Assembly: GCA_938003515.1 (NCBI GenBank)
Contig: CALKYL010000294.1
Location: forward strand, 1-5,302
Direction: 5' to 3'
Source of the DNA: an uncultured bacterium
GTDB taxonomy: Bacteria > Planctomycetota > UBA1135 > UBA2386
DNA: 5,302 bases
Part shown: piece after piece, positions 1 to 5,302 of the stretch
How positions within the stretch are numbered: position 1 is the stretch's first letter
How the letters are laid out: each line of letters opens with the position of its first letter
The notes under the pieces: model-generated
The model's database searches: none
What the model was told of the DNA's origin: nothing
What the model saw: only the letters and a program-made list of their open reading frames with translations
Made by a program: the position numbers and the translations under genes

Positions 1-11
1 TCGGCGGCGGC

Positions 12-23
12 GGGAGCCAGGAG
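12..23 (+). promoter_or_regulatory. Ribosome binding site of ggt
   Basis: GGGAG at 12-16 lies 9 nt before the GTG start at 26. A second AGGAG at 19-23 is only 2 nt from the start and probably too close to act. The first match supports GTG at 26 as the start. Bases 1-25 show nothing else identifiable. Confidence 0.6.
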
Positions 24-25
24 CG

Positions 26-1735
26 GTGACCGCCCTGCCCGGCCCGTGCCGGCCGCGCGCCGGCTGGATCCTGCTCGCCGCGCTGCTGTTGCCGGCCGGG
101 CGCGGTGCGGCGCCGAACGACCTGGTCGCGCGGGGTCGCAACGGCGTCGTGGTCACCCAGGAGCCGCACGCCACCGCGGTCGGACTCGCGGTGCTCGAGG
201 CCGGCGGCAACGCCGTCGACGCCGCGGTCGCGGTCGCGCTGACGCTGGCCGTCACCTTCCCGCAGGCCGGCAACCTCGGCGGCGGCGGGTTCCTCGTGTT
301 CCGGCGCGCCGACGGCGTCGTCGCGTCGATCGACTTCCGCGAGCGGGCGCCCTCGGCGGCGACCGCGGACATGTATCTGCGCGCCGACGGCTCGGTCGAC
401 ACCGACAAGATCCAGTTCGGCGCGACCGCCGCGGGCGTGCCCGGCAGCCCCGCCGGCCTCGTGCACGCGCTGCAGAAGTTCGGCACCAAGAGCCTTCCCG
501 AGCTCGCGGCGCCGGCGATCCGGCTCGCGCGCGAGGGCTTCGCCGTCGACCAGCACCTTGCGTCGGACCTGTGGTCGCAGCGCGACGACCTGGCGCGCTT
601 TCCGTCGACCCGGAAGGTCTTCTTTCGCGACGGGGAGCCGCTGCGGCAGGGCGACGTGCTCGTGCAGCGCGACCTCGCCGCGACCCTCGAGCGCTTCGCC
701 GAGAAGGGCGTCGACGGGTTCTACGGCGGCCGGACGGCCGAGCTGATCGCGGCGCAGATGCAGCGCGACGGCGGCTTCGTGACCGCGGGCGACCTCGCGG
801 CCTACGCGCCGCGCGAGCGCGAGGTGCTGCGCTCGACGTACCGCGGCCATGAGATCCTGAGCATGGCGCCGCCTTCGTCCGGCGGCGTCGCGCTGCTGCA
901 GATGCTCCACATGCTCGAGGGCCACGACCTCGGCGCGCTGGGATGGGGCGGCAGCGACTACGTGCACCTCCTGACCGAGGTCATGCGCCGCGCCTACGCG
1001 GACCGCTCGAAGTGGCTCGGCGACCCCGACCACCACGCGGTCCCGACCGAGGGGCTGGTGAGCCGCGAGTACGCGGAGCGCCTGTCGGCCACGATCGACC
1101 TGCAGAAGAAGAGCGCGGTCGCGCCCGGCGTGCCGCCCGGCGCCAAGGAGAGCGACGACACCACGCACTTCTCGATCGTCGACGGGGCGGGAAACGCGGT
1201 CTCGTGCACGACGACGATCAACTCGACGTTCGGCGCCGGGGTGGTCGTCGATGGCGCCGGCTTCCTGCTCAACAACGAGATGGACGACTTCTCGGCCAAG
1301 CCGGGCGTGCCCAACCAGTTCGGCCTGGTCGGTGGCGCGGCGAACGCGATCGCGCCGCACAAGCGCATGCTGTCGTCGATGACGCCGACGATCGTCGTGC
1401 TCGACGGCAAGGTGCGCTACGTGCTCGGCGCGCCGGGCGGCGGCCGCATCATCACCGGCGTGCTGCAGGTGCTGCTCAACCTCGTGGACCACGGCATGCC
1501 GCTCGAGCGCGCGGTGCGCGCGCCGCGCGTGCACCACCAGTGGCTGCCAGACGAGATCCAGTGGGAGCCGCTCGCGGTGCCGCCCGACGTGCGCCGCGCG
1601 CTCGAGGCCAAGGGCCACGCGCTGGCGCGGCGCGCCCGCGGCGTCGCGCAGGTGTTCGCGATCGAGGTGCTGCCGGACGGCCTCTGCATCGGCGTCGCCG
1701 ACCACCGCAGCGGGGGCGCCGCGGCCGCCTTCTGA
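26..1735 (+). CDS. ggt: Gamma-glutamyltransferase (gamma-glutamyltranspeptidase), exported, self-processing
   Basis: This N-terminal nucleophile hydrolase removes or transfers the gamma-glutamyl group of glutathione and related peptides, normally in the periplasm. The 569-aa product is close to E. coli Ggt (580 aa) and aligns along its length. Residues 1-30 look like a signal peptide: Arg9 and Arg11, then a hydrophobic stretch at 14-24; the cleavage site is unclear. Arg105 in FRERAP matches the substrate-binding Arg114 of E. coli. Thr379, first Thr of DDTTHFS, is the expected autocleavage site and nucleophile, giving a 191-residue small subunit. Asn399, Asp421, Ser450-Ser451 (LSSM) and Gly471-Gly472 (PGGGR) match the other active-site residues. 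The lid loop (PGVPN, 426-430) is present, with Phe432 where E. coli has the gating Tyr444. The GTG start is supported by GGGAG at 12-16 and by the signal peptide directly after it. Known: family mechanism. Inferred: periplasmic location. Confidence 0.96.
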   Translation: MTALPGPCRPRAGWILLAALLLPAGRGAAPNDLVARGRNGVVVTQEPHATAVGLAVLEAGGNAVDAAVAVALTLAVTFPQAGNLGGGGFLVFRRADGVVASIDFRERAPSAATADMYLRADGSVDTDKIQFGATAAGVPGSPAGLVHALQKFGTKSLPELAAPAIRLAREGFAVDQHLASDLWSQRDDLARFPSTRKVFFRDGEPLRQGDVLVQRDLAATLERFAEKGVDGFYGGRTAELIAAQMQRDGGFVTAGDLAAYAPREREVLRSTYRGHEILSMAPPSSGGVALLQMLHMLEGHDLGALGWGGSDYVHLLTEVMRRAYADRSKWLGDPDHHAVPTEGLVSREYAERLSATIDLQKKSAVAPGVPPGAKESDDTTHFSIVDGAGNAVSCTTTINSTFGAGVVVDGAGFLLNNEMDDFSAKPGVPNQFGLVGGAANAIAPHKRMLSSMTPTIVVLDGKVRYVLGAPGGGRIITGVLQVLLNLVDHGMPLERAVRAPRVHHQWLPDEIQWEPLAVPPDVRRALEAKGHALARRARGVAQVFAIEVLPDGLCIGVADHRSGGAAAAF

Positions 1736-1738
1736 CGG

Positions 1739-1767
1739 CGACCGCGCTTCCCCCGACCGCGATTCCC
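1739..1767 (+). repeat. Tandem direct repeat, two 14-bp copies with 15-bp period
   Basis: The 14-mer CGACCGCGCTTCCC at 1739-1752 recurs as CGACCGCGATTCCC at 1754-1767, a 13 of 14 match. The pair begins 3 bp after the ggt stop codon and ends 1 bp before the candidate -35 box of rpe. It could be a protein-binding site acting on rpe, or a trace of replication slippage. No function is shown by the sequence. Confidence 0.6.
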
Positions 1768-1768
1768 G

Positions 1769-1796
1769 TTGTGCCGTCGTCCGCGGCCCCGATACT
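1769..1796 (+). promoter_or_regulatory. Candidate sigma70-type promoter of rpe
   Basis: TTGTGC (1769-1774) and GATACT (1791-1796) are separated by 16 bp and match the -35 and -10 consensus at 3 of 6 and 4 of 6 positions. A transcript from here would begin around 1803, leaving a leader of roughly 7 nt before the rpe ATG at 1810. That would make the mRNA nearly leaderless, in keeping with the absence of a Shine-Dalgarno sequence before rpe. The match is weak by itself, and the position in a 74-bp gap is the main support. Confidence 0.35.
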
Positions 1797-1809
1797 GGCC
1801 CGAGCCGCC

Positions 1810-2481
1810 ATGCATCCGATCCGCATCGCGCCGTCCCTGCTGGCCGCCGACTTCGCGCAGCTGCGCGACGAGGTCTCCTCCGTCGAGCAGGCGGGCGCCG
1901 ACTGGCTGCACCTCGACGTCATGGACGGCCACTTCGTGCCGAACCTCACGTTCGGGCCGGCGGTCGTCGAGGCGGTGCGCCGCTGCTCGACCCGACCGCT
2001 CGACGCGCACCTGATGATCTCCGACCCGTGGCGCTACGCCGACGCGTTCCTCGACGCCGGGGTCGACGCGCTGACGTTCAACGTCGAGGTCGAGGAGCAC
2101 GGCGACGTCGCCGAGCTGCTGCGGCGCATCCGCGGCCGCGGCAAGCTCGCGGGTCTGTCCGTGCAGCCCGACACGCCGGTCGACCGGCTCGCGCGCTACG
2201 TCGACGAGCTCGACCTGGTGCTGGTGATGAGCGTGTTCGCCGGCTTCGGTGGGCAGAAGTTCATGCCCGAAGTGCTGCCGAAGGTGGCGGCGCTGCGCAT
2301 GCTCGGCTTCGAGGGCGAGATCTCGATGGACGGCGGCATCGGCCCGGCGACGATCGCCGCCAGCGCCGCGGCGGGCACCAACGTGTTCGTCGCGGGCACC
2401 GCGGTGTTCGGCGCGGACGACCGGTCGGCGCGCATCGCCGAGCTGCGCCGCCTCGCGACCGAAGCGCGCGCGCAGCGTTGA
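1810..2481 (+). CDS. rpe: Ribulose-phosphate 3-epimerase
   Basis: The enzyme interconverts ribulose 5-phosphate and xylulose 5-phosphate in the cytosol, in the pentose phosphate and Calvin pathways. The 223-aa product is a full-length TIM barrel. It opens with IAPSLLAADF (6-15), followed by LHLDVMDGHFVPNLTFGP (33-50), DAHLM (65-69), GFGGQKF (145-151), MDGGI (173-177) and VAGTAVF (194-200). The metal ligands of the family appear as His34, Asp36, His67 and Asp174; Asp36 and Asp174 are also the expected acid/base pair. Ser9, Met38 and Met140 fit the active site. Some usually conserved positions differ: VFAGFGG instead of VNPGFGG, Asn91 in FNVE where His is usual, and VQPDTP for the common NPxTP. 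The start at 1810 places the first strand as in E. coli Rpe; an in-frame GTG at 1771 would add 13 poorly matching residues. No Shine-Dalgarno sequence is visible. The substrate is inferred from family membership. Confidence 0.93.
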   Translation: MHPIRIAPSLLAADFAQLRDEVSSVEQAGADWLHLDVMDGHFVPNLTFGPAVVEAVRRCSTRPLDAHLMISDPWRYADAFLDAGVDALTFNVEVEEHGDVAELLRRIRGRGKLAGLSVQPDTPVDRLARYVDELDLVLVMSVFAGFGGQKFMPEVLPKVAALRMLGFEGEISMDGGIGPATIAASAAAGTNVFVAGTAVFGADDRSARIAELRRLATEARAQR

Positions 2482-2492
2482 CCCGCCTGTGG

Positions 2493-2512
2493 CCGGCGCC
2501 CGCGGGCGCCGG
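2493..2512. repeat. 20-bp perfect palindrome between rpe and accD
   Basis: CCGGCGCCCG is followed directly by its reverse complement. In RNA it can form an 8-bp GC stem with a 4-nt CGCG loop. It starts 12 nt after the rpe stop codon and abuts the TATCCT box that may serve accD. No U-tract follows (the next bases are TATCCTGTT), so it is not a textbook intrinsic terminator. It could be an rpe 3' hairpin or an operator for accD. Confidence 0.6.
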
Positions 2513-2518
2513 TATCCT
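2513..2518 (+). promoter_or_regulatory. Possible -10 box of accD
   Basis: TATCCT matches the -10 consensus at 4 of 6 positions, 21 nt before the accD ATG. Initiation from it would give a leader of about 15 nt made only of C and U plus one G. No convincing -35 hexamer lies at 16-18 bp; the good TTGACC match at 2478-2483 is 29 bp away. Low confidence for that reason. Confidence 0.25.
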
Positions 2519-2539
2519 GTTCCCCCTCCTCCCTCCCCG

Positions 2540-3508
2540 ATGGCAGCGAACGACATGGCCTGGACCCGATTCGGCAAGAAGAAGGACATGCCCGGTGGGC
2601 TCTGGATCAAGTGCGAGTCCTGCGGCGCGATGCTGTTCCGCAAGGAGTTCGAACAGCGCCACCGGGTGTGCCAGACGTGCGGCTACCACTTCACGCTGCC
2701 GGCGCGCGAGCGCGTGGCGCTGACCGTCGATCCGGGCGCGTTCGTCGAGCTGTGGCCCGACCTCGGCGCGACCGACCTGCTCGAGTTCCACGACCGCGTG
2801 CCCTACGGCGAGAAGCTGCAGATCACCCGCGGCAAGACCGGGGAACGCGACGCCATGGTCACCGGCGAGGCGACGATCAAGGGCATCCCGTGCGCGCTCG
2901 GGATCATGAACTTCCAGTTCCTCGGCGGCTCGATGGGCATGGTCGTCGGCGAGAAGATCGCGCTCTTGTGCGAGCACGCCCAGCAGAAGGGGCTGCCGGT
3001 GGTGCTGTTCGCGTGTTCGGGCGGCGCGCGCATGCACGAGGGCGCCGTGTCGCTGATGCAGATGGCCAAGACGTGCGGCGCGCTGCAGCGGCTGCACAAG
3101 GCCGGCCAGGTGTCGATCTCGGTGATGACGCACCCGACCACCGGCGGCGTGACCGCGTCGTTCGCGTCGGTGTGCGACTTCCTGATCGCCGAACCGGGCG
3201 CGCTGATCGGCTTCGCCGGTCCGCGGGTGATCGCGACGACGATCAAGAAGGAGCTGCCGAAGGGGTTCCAGCGGGCCGAGTTCCTGCTCGAGAAGGGGCA
3301 GATCGACCGCATCGTCGACCGCGCGCACATGCGCGACGAGCTCGCGCGCCTCCTGGCCTACACCACCGGCCGGGACCCGGTCGCCGCCTACCGCGCCGAG
3401 GCGCAGCCCGAGGGCGCGGGTGCCGCTGCGCCCGACGAGGACAAGCAGCCCGACAAGAAGGGCCGCGGCAAGGGTGGCAAGGCCAAGGCCAAGGCGAAGA
3501 AGGAGTAG
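2540..3508 (+). CDS. accD: Acetyl-CoA carboxylase, carboxyltransferase subunit beta, with Lys-rich C-terminal tail
   Basis: With AccA this subunit forms the carboxyltransferase that moves CO2 from carboxybiotin on AccB to acetyl-CoA, giving malonyl-CoA for fatty-acid synthesis in the cytosol. The zinc ribbon is Cys25-x2-Cys28 and Cys44-x2-Cys47. The crotonase-fold core follows, with FLGGSMGMVVG, SGGARMHEG, SLMQMAKT, HPTTGGVTASFA, ALIGFAGPRVI and GFQRAEFLLEKG, all very close to E. coli AccD. Homology ends near residue 274. The tail contains an Ala/Glu/Pro stretch (286-301), then nine Lys and one Arg within the last 21 residues, ending in alternating Lys-Ala. At 322 aa it exceeds E. coli AccD (304 aa). 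ATG 2540 is chosen; ATG 2555 (Met6) is an alternative, and neither has a Shine-Dalgarno sequence. AccA is not in the window. Function is certain; the role of the tail is unknown. Confidence 0.97.
   Translation: MAANDMAWTRFGKKKDMPGGLWIKCESCGAMLFRKEFEQRHRVCQTCGYHFTLPARERVALTVDPGAFVELWPDLGATDLLEFHDRVPYGEKLQITRGKTGERDAMVTGEATIKGIPCALGIMNFQFLGGSMGMVVGEKIALLCEHAQQKGLPVVLFACSGGARMHEGAVSLMQMAKTCGALQRLHKAGQVSISVMTHPTTGGVTASFASVCDFLIAEPGALIGFAGPRVIATTIKKELPKGFQRAEFLLEKGQIDRIVDRAHMRDELARLLAYTTGRDPVAAYRAEAQPEGAGAAAPDEDKQPDKKGRGKGGKAKAKAKKE
3479..3502 (+). repeat. Imperfect AAGGCC hexanucleotide repeat encoding the AccD Lys-Ala tail
   Basis: AAGGCC at 3479-3484 and 3485-3490 is followed by AAGGCG (3491-3496) and two AAG codons. 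The repeat is in frame with accD and encodes Lys-Ala dipeptides at residues 314-321. Such a short in-frame repeat can expand or shrink by slippage without breaking the frame, so tail length may vary between strains. Confidence 0.65.
3500..3505 (+). promoter_or_regulatory. Shine-Dalgarno sequence of truD, inside the accD 3' end
   Basis: AAGGAG at 3500-3505 is formed by the last two accD codons (Lys321, Glu322) and lies 10 nt before GTG 3516. It decides the truD start in favour of that GTG over ATG 3525, which would be 19 nt away. Its position suggests that translation of truD is coupled to termination on accD. Confidence 0.75.
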
Positions 3509-3515
3509 CGCGGTC

Positions 3516-4562
3516 GTGAAGCCCATGCGCCCCGTGCCGCGGGGCTCGCGCGCGGGCTTCTTCGGGGGCCGCTACAAGGTGGAGCCGGAGGACTTCGTCG
3601 TCGACGAGGTCCCGGCCTACGAGCCGTGCGGCGAGGGCCCGCACGTGTGGCTGTGGGTCGAGAAGCGCGGCATCTCGACGATCGACCTGCTCGACGAGCT
3701 CGGCGCCCGGCTCGACGCGTCCCCGCGCTCGCTCGGCGTCGCGGGCCTCAAGGACGCGCGCTCGGTCAGCCGGCAGTGGGTCAGCGTCGCGCGCGACGAC
3801 GCTGCGGGCTGCGAAGGCCTCGCCGGCGAGCGCTTTCGCGTGCTCCGTGTCAGCCGGCACCGCAACAAGCTGCGGCTCGGCCACCTGCGTGGCAACCGCT
3901 TCCTCATCCGGCTGCGCGGCACGGCGCCCGGCGATCTCGAGACCGCGGGCAGCGCCCTCGCCGAGCTCGTCGCCACCGGCGTGCCGAACTACTTCGGCGA
4001 GCAGCGATTCGGCAAGCGCGGCGCGAACCTGCAGAAGGGGCTCGAGATCCTGCGCGGGGATCCGCGCGGCGCGGCGCGACGCATGCCGCGTCGCGTCTTC
4101 GGCCTGTGCGTGTCTGCCGTGCAGAGCGAGGTCTTCAACCGCGTGGTCGCGGCGCGCCTCGATCGGCTCGGCACGCTGCTGCCGGGGGATCTCGCGGTGC
4201 TGCACCGCAACGGCGCCGTCTTCCCGGTCGAGGATGCCGCCGCGGAGCAGCCGCGGGCGGACGCGCTCGAGCTGTCGCCGTCGGGGCCGATGCCCGGCCC
4301 CGAGATGCTCCGGCCACGGGCCGAGCCGCTGGCGCTCGAGCAGGCGGCGCTCGCCGAGCTGGGGCTCGGCGGCGCCGAGTTCGAGGACCTGCCGTTCGGG
4401 CTCGGGCGCGGCGAACGCCGGCCGCTGCGCATGCCCGTCACCGACGCGGCGGCCCGCGCCGTCGACGGCGACCTCGAGCTGGTGTTCACGCTGCCGAAGG
4501 GCGGCTACGCGACGTCCGTGCTGCGCGAGCTGCTCACGACGACGATCTGGTTCGGCGGCTGA
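3516..4562 (+). CDS. truD: tRNA pseudouridine(13) synthase TruD
   Basis: TruD isomerises uridine 13 of tRNA (in E. coli, tRNA-Glu) to pseudouridine in the cytosol. The 348-aa product is nearly the length of E. coli TruD (349 aa) and aligns throughout. PEDFVVDEVP (24-33) and GEGPHVWLWVEKRG (39-52) form the N-terminal part. GLKDARSVSRQW (77-88) carries the catalytic aspartate at Asp80, the same number as in E. coli. RNKLRLGHLRGNRF (116-129), GVPNYFGEQRFG (155-166), the TRUD insertion domain and the closing GGYATSVLREL then follow. The catalytic motif differs a little from the usual KD[RK]xAxTxQ, with Ala81 in place of the basic residue and Ser83 in place of Ala. The start is 7 nt after the accD stop and uses an SD sequence inside accD, so co-transcription with accD is likely. 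The 3' end overlaps convergent recD by 29 bp. Confidence 0.95.
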   Translation: MKPMRPVPRGSRAGFFGGRYKVEPEDFVVDEVPAYEPCGEGPHVWLWVEKRGISTIDLLDELGARLDASPRSLGVAGLKDARSVSRQWVSVARDDAAGCEGLAGERFRVLRVSRHRNKLRLGHLRGNRFLIRLRGTAPGDLETAGSALAELVATGVPNYFGEQRFGKRGANLQKGLEILRGDPRGAARRMPRRVFGLCVSAVQSEVFNRVVAARLDRLGTLLPGDLAVLHRNGAVFPVEDAAAEQPRADALELSPSGPMPGPEMLRPRAEPLALEQAALAELGLGGAEFEDLPFGLGRGERRPLRMPVTDAAARAVDGDLELVFTLPKGGYATSVLRELLTTTIWFGG

Positions 4563-5302
4563 GCGCGTCGGCGAGGCCGGACCGCCGCGTCGGCCAGTGG
4601 GTCAGCGCGGCCGCGAGCAGGGCCTCGTCGGCGCAGACCACGGCGCGGCGGCGCGCACGGGTCACGCCGGTGTAGACGAGCGACGCGTTGCACAGCGGGC
4701 CCGGTCGATCGGGCAGCACCAGCAGCACGTCGTCGAACTCGCTGCCCTGGGCCTTGTGCACGGTGGTCGCCCACGCCGTCTCGTGGGCCGGGAGGCGGCG
4801 CGGATGCAGGCGGCGAGGCTGGCCGCGCGCGTCGCGGAACCAGACGACGACCTGACCGTGTTCGTCGCGGCCCGCGACCCCGAGGTCGCCGTTCCAGATG
4901 CGGCTCTGGTGGTCGTTCTCGGTCACGAGCACCGGGCGGCCGACGTAGTAGGGGTGGTCGACGCGGTGGCCGCGGGCGGCGAGCTCCTGCTCGACGCGGC
5001 GGTTCCACGCCAGCGCGCCGCTCGGGCCGTGCCGCTGGGCGGTCAGGACGCGCGCTTCGGAGAGGGCCGTGAGCGCGGCCTCGGGGTCGCCGAGCGCCGC
5101 GGCGTCGCGCTGGCGCAACAGCCGCTCGAGCAGCAGTCCGAGCGCGCGGGCCGGATCCGGCTCGTGCGCGAGGTCGTCGTGGCCGTGCGCGAGGCTGTCG
5201 CGGGCCGCCGCCGGCTGGCGCCGCATCAGCGCGGCGGCGAAGGCGCCGATGCCGGGCTGCCGACCGAAGCGGTGGTTGTGCTGCAGCATCACGGTCACGT
5301 CG
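4534..5302 (-). CDS. recD: Exodeoxyribonuclease V alpha subunit RecD, C-terminal part (5' end outside window)
   Basis: RecD is the 5'-3' superfamily 1B helicase motor of RecBCD, which processes double-strand DNA ends for recombination. About 256 C-terminal residues are present, against about 608 in E. coli RecD. The reading frame stays open through position 5301, so GTG 5298 is an internal valine codon and not the start. Visible features in order are QHNHRF (helicase motif IV region, near 5267-5284), GPSGALAWNRRVEQEL, the SH3-like insertion with WNGDLGVA, motif V (HETAWATTVHKAQGSEFDD, around 4725-4785), motif VI (LVYTGVTRARRRAVV, 4636-4680) and the terminal RRSGLADAL. LPxHETAWxxTVHK and RRSGLA resemble RecBCD-type RecD more than the stand-alone RecD2. 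The Walker A and N-terminal domains lie outside the window, and recB and recC may lie beyond the right edge. The last 29 bp overlap truD tail to tail. Confidence 0.92.
   Translation of the reverse strand, partial: DVTVMLQHNHRFGRQPGIGAFAAALMRRQPAAARDSLAHGHDDLAHEPDPARALGLLLERLLRQRDAAALGDPEAALTALSEARVLTAQRHGPSGALAWNRRVEQELAARGHRVDHPYYVGRPVLVTENDHQSRIWNGDLGVAGRDEHGQVVVWFRDARGQPRRLHPRRLPAHETAWATTVHKAQGSEFDDVLLVLPDRPGPLCNASLVYTGVTRARRRAVVCADEALLAAALTHWPTRRSGLADALSRRTRSSS

Noticed and set aside
943..1809. N-terminal extension of rpe back into ggt
   Set aside because: The frame is open upstream, but the sequence before 1810 is Arg/Ala-rich shadow of ggt. The epimerase fold begins correctly at ATG 1810.
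2478..2518. TTGACC at 2478 as the -35 box for TATCCT at 2513
   Set aside because: The spacing is 29 bp, far beyond the 16-18 bp tolerated, and TTGACC overlaps the rpe stop codon.
1417..2643. Long minus-strand open frame (408 codons) across ggt 3' end, rpe and accD 5' end
   Set aside because: It is antisense to well-recognised genes. Its translation is low-complexity Arg/Ala/Gly-rich and resembles no family, as expected of a shadow frame in very GC-rich DNA.
2261..3526. Long minus-strand open frame (421 codons) opposite accD
   Set aside because: It mirrors the codon-position bias of accD, shows no domain motifs and spans across gene boundaries.
3243..4205. Minus-strand open frame (320 codons) opposite accD 3' end and truD
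   Set aside because: Composition is that of a shadow frame and there is no recognisable motif or start context.
4574..4596. Possible terminator hairpin just after truD
   Set aside because: Only a 5-bp GGCCG/CGGCC stem with a long loop and no U-tract; such matches are expected by chance in this GC-rich coding sequence of recD.
5296..5298. GTG at 5298 as the start of a short helicase gene
   Set aside because: The frame is open to the window edge, and the preceding residues sit in the middle of RecD relative to E. coli. The Walker A region must lie upstream, so this is an internal codon.
1..5302. A new defence, biosynthetic or mobile system; CRISPR, tRNA, rRNA or insertion sequence
   Set aside because: All five genes belong to well-known housekeeping families. 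No CRISPR-like repeats, RNA-gene folds, transposase or integrase genes, or terminal inverted repeats were seen.

Overview
This is a very GC-rich window whose third codon positions are almost all G or C. It is densely packed with ordinary bacterial housekeeping genes. The exported gamma-glutamyltransferase, the RecBCD-type RecD and the TruD pseudouridine synthase together suggest a high-GC Gram-negative bacterium. Two of the four genes with a visible start lack a Shine-Dalgarno sequence, which fits a lineage with frequent non-SD initiation. Planctomycetota, Myxococcota or a high-GC proteobacterium are all possible, and the sequence alone does not decide between them.

Layout. Four genes run left to right. 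They are ggt (26-1735, exported gamma-glutamyltransferase), rpe (1810-2481, ribulose-phosphate 3-epimerase), accD (2540-3508, acetyl-CoA carboxylase carboxyltransferase beta subunit) and truD (3516-4562, tRNA pseudouridine-13 synthase). The fifth gene, recD (4534 to the right edge, minus strand), converges on truD. Only the C-terminal part of recD is inside the window, and its last 29 bp overlap the end of truD.

The short gaps carry some structure. After ggt there is a near-perfect 15-bp-period direct repeat and a possible promoter for rpe. Between rpe and accD there is a 20-bp perfect palindrome, a TATCCT box and a 19-nt pure pyrimidine tract ending one base before the accD start codon. The accD-truD gap is only 7 nt, and the last two accD codons form the truD Shine-Dalgarno sequence. 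No stretch over 300 bases lacks a gene.

The genes do not form one pathway: they cover glutathione or gamma-glutamyl peptide breakdown, the pentose phosphate/Calvin pathway, fatty-acid synthesis, tRNA modification and double-strand-break repair. accD and truD look translationally coupled, while rpe and accD may each have their own promoter. I see no undescribed multi-gene system. The points most worth a second look are the Lys/Ala-rich tail on AccD, the unusual accD leader, the atypical residues in the rpe product, and the truD/recD overlap.
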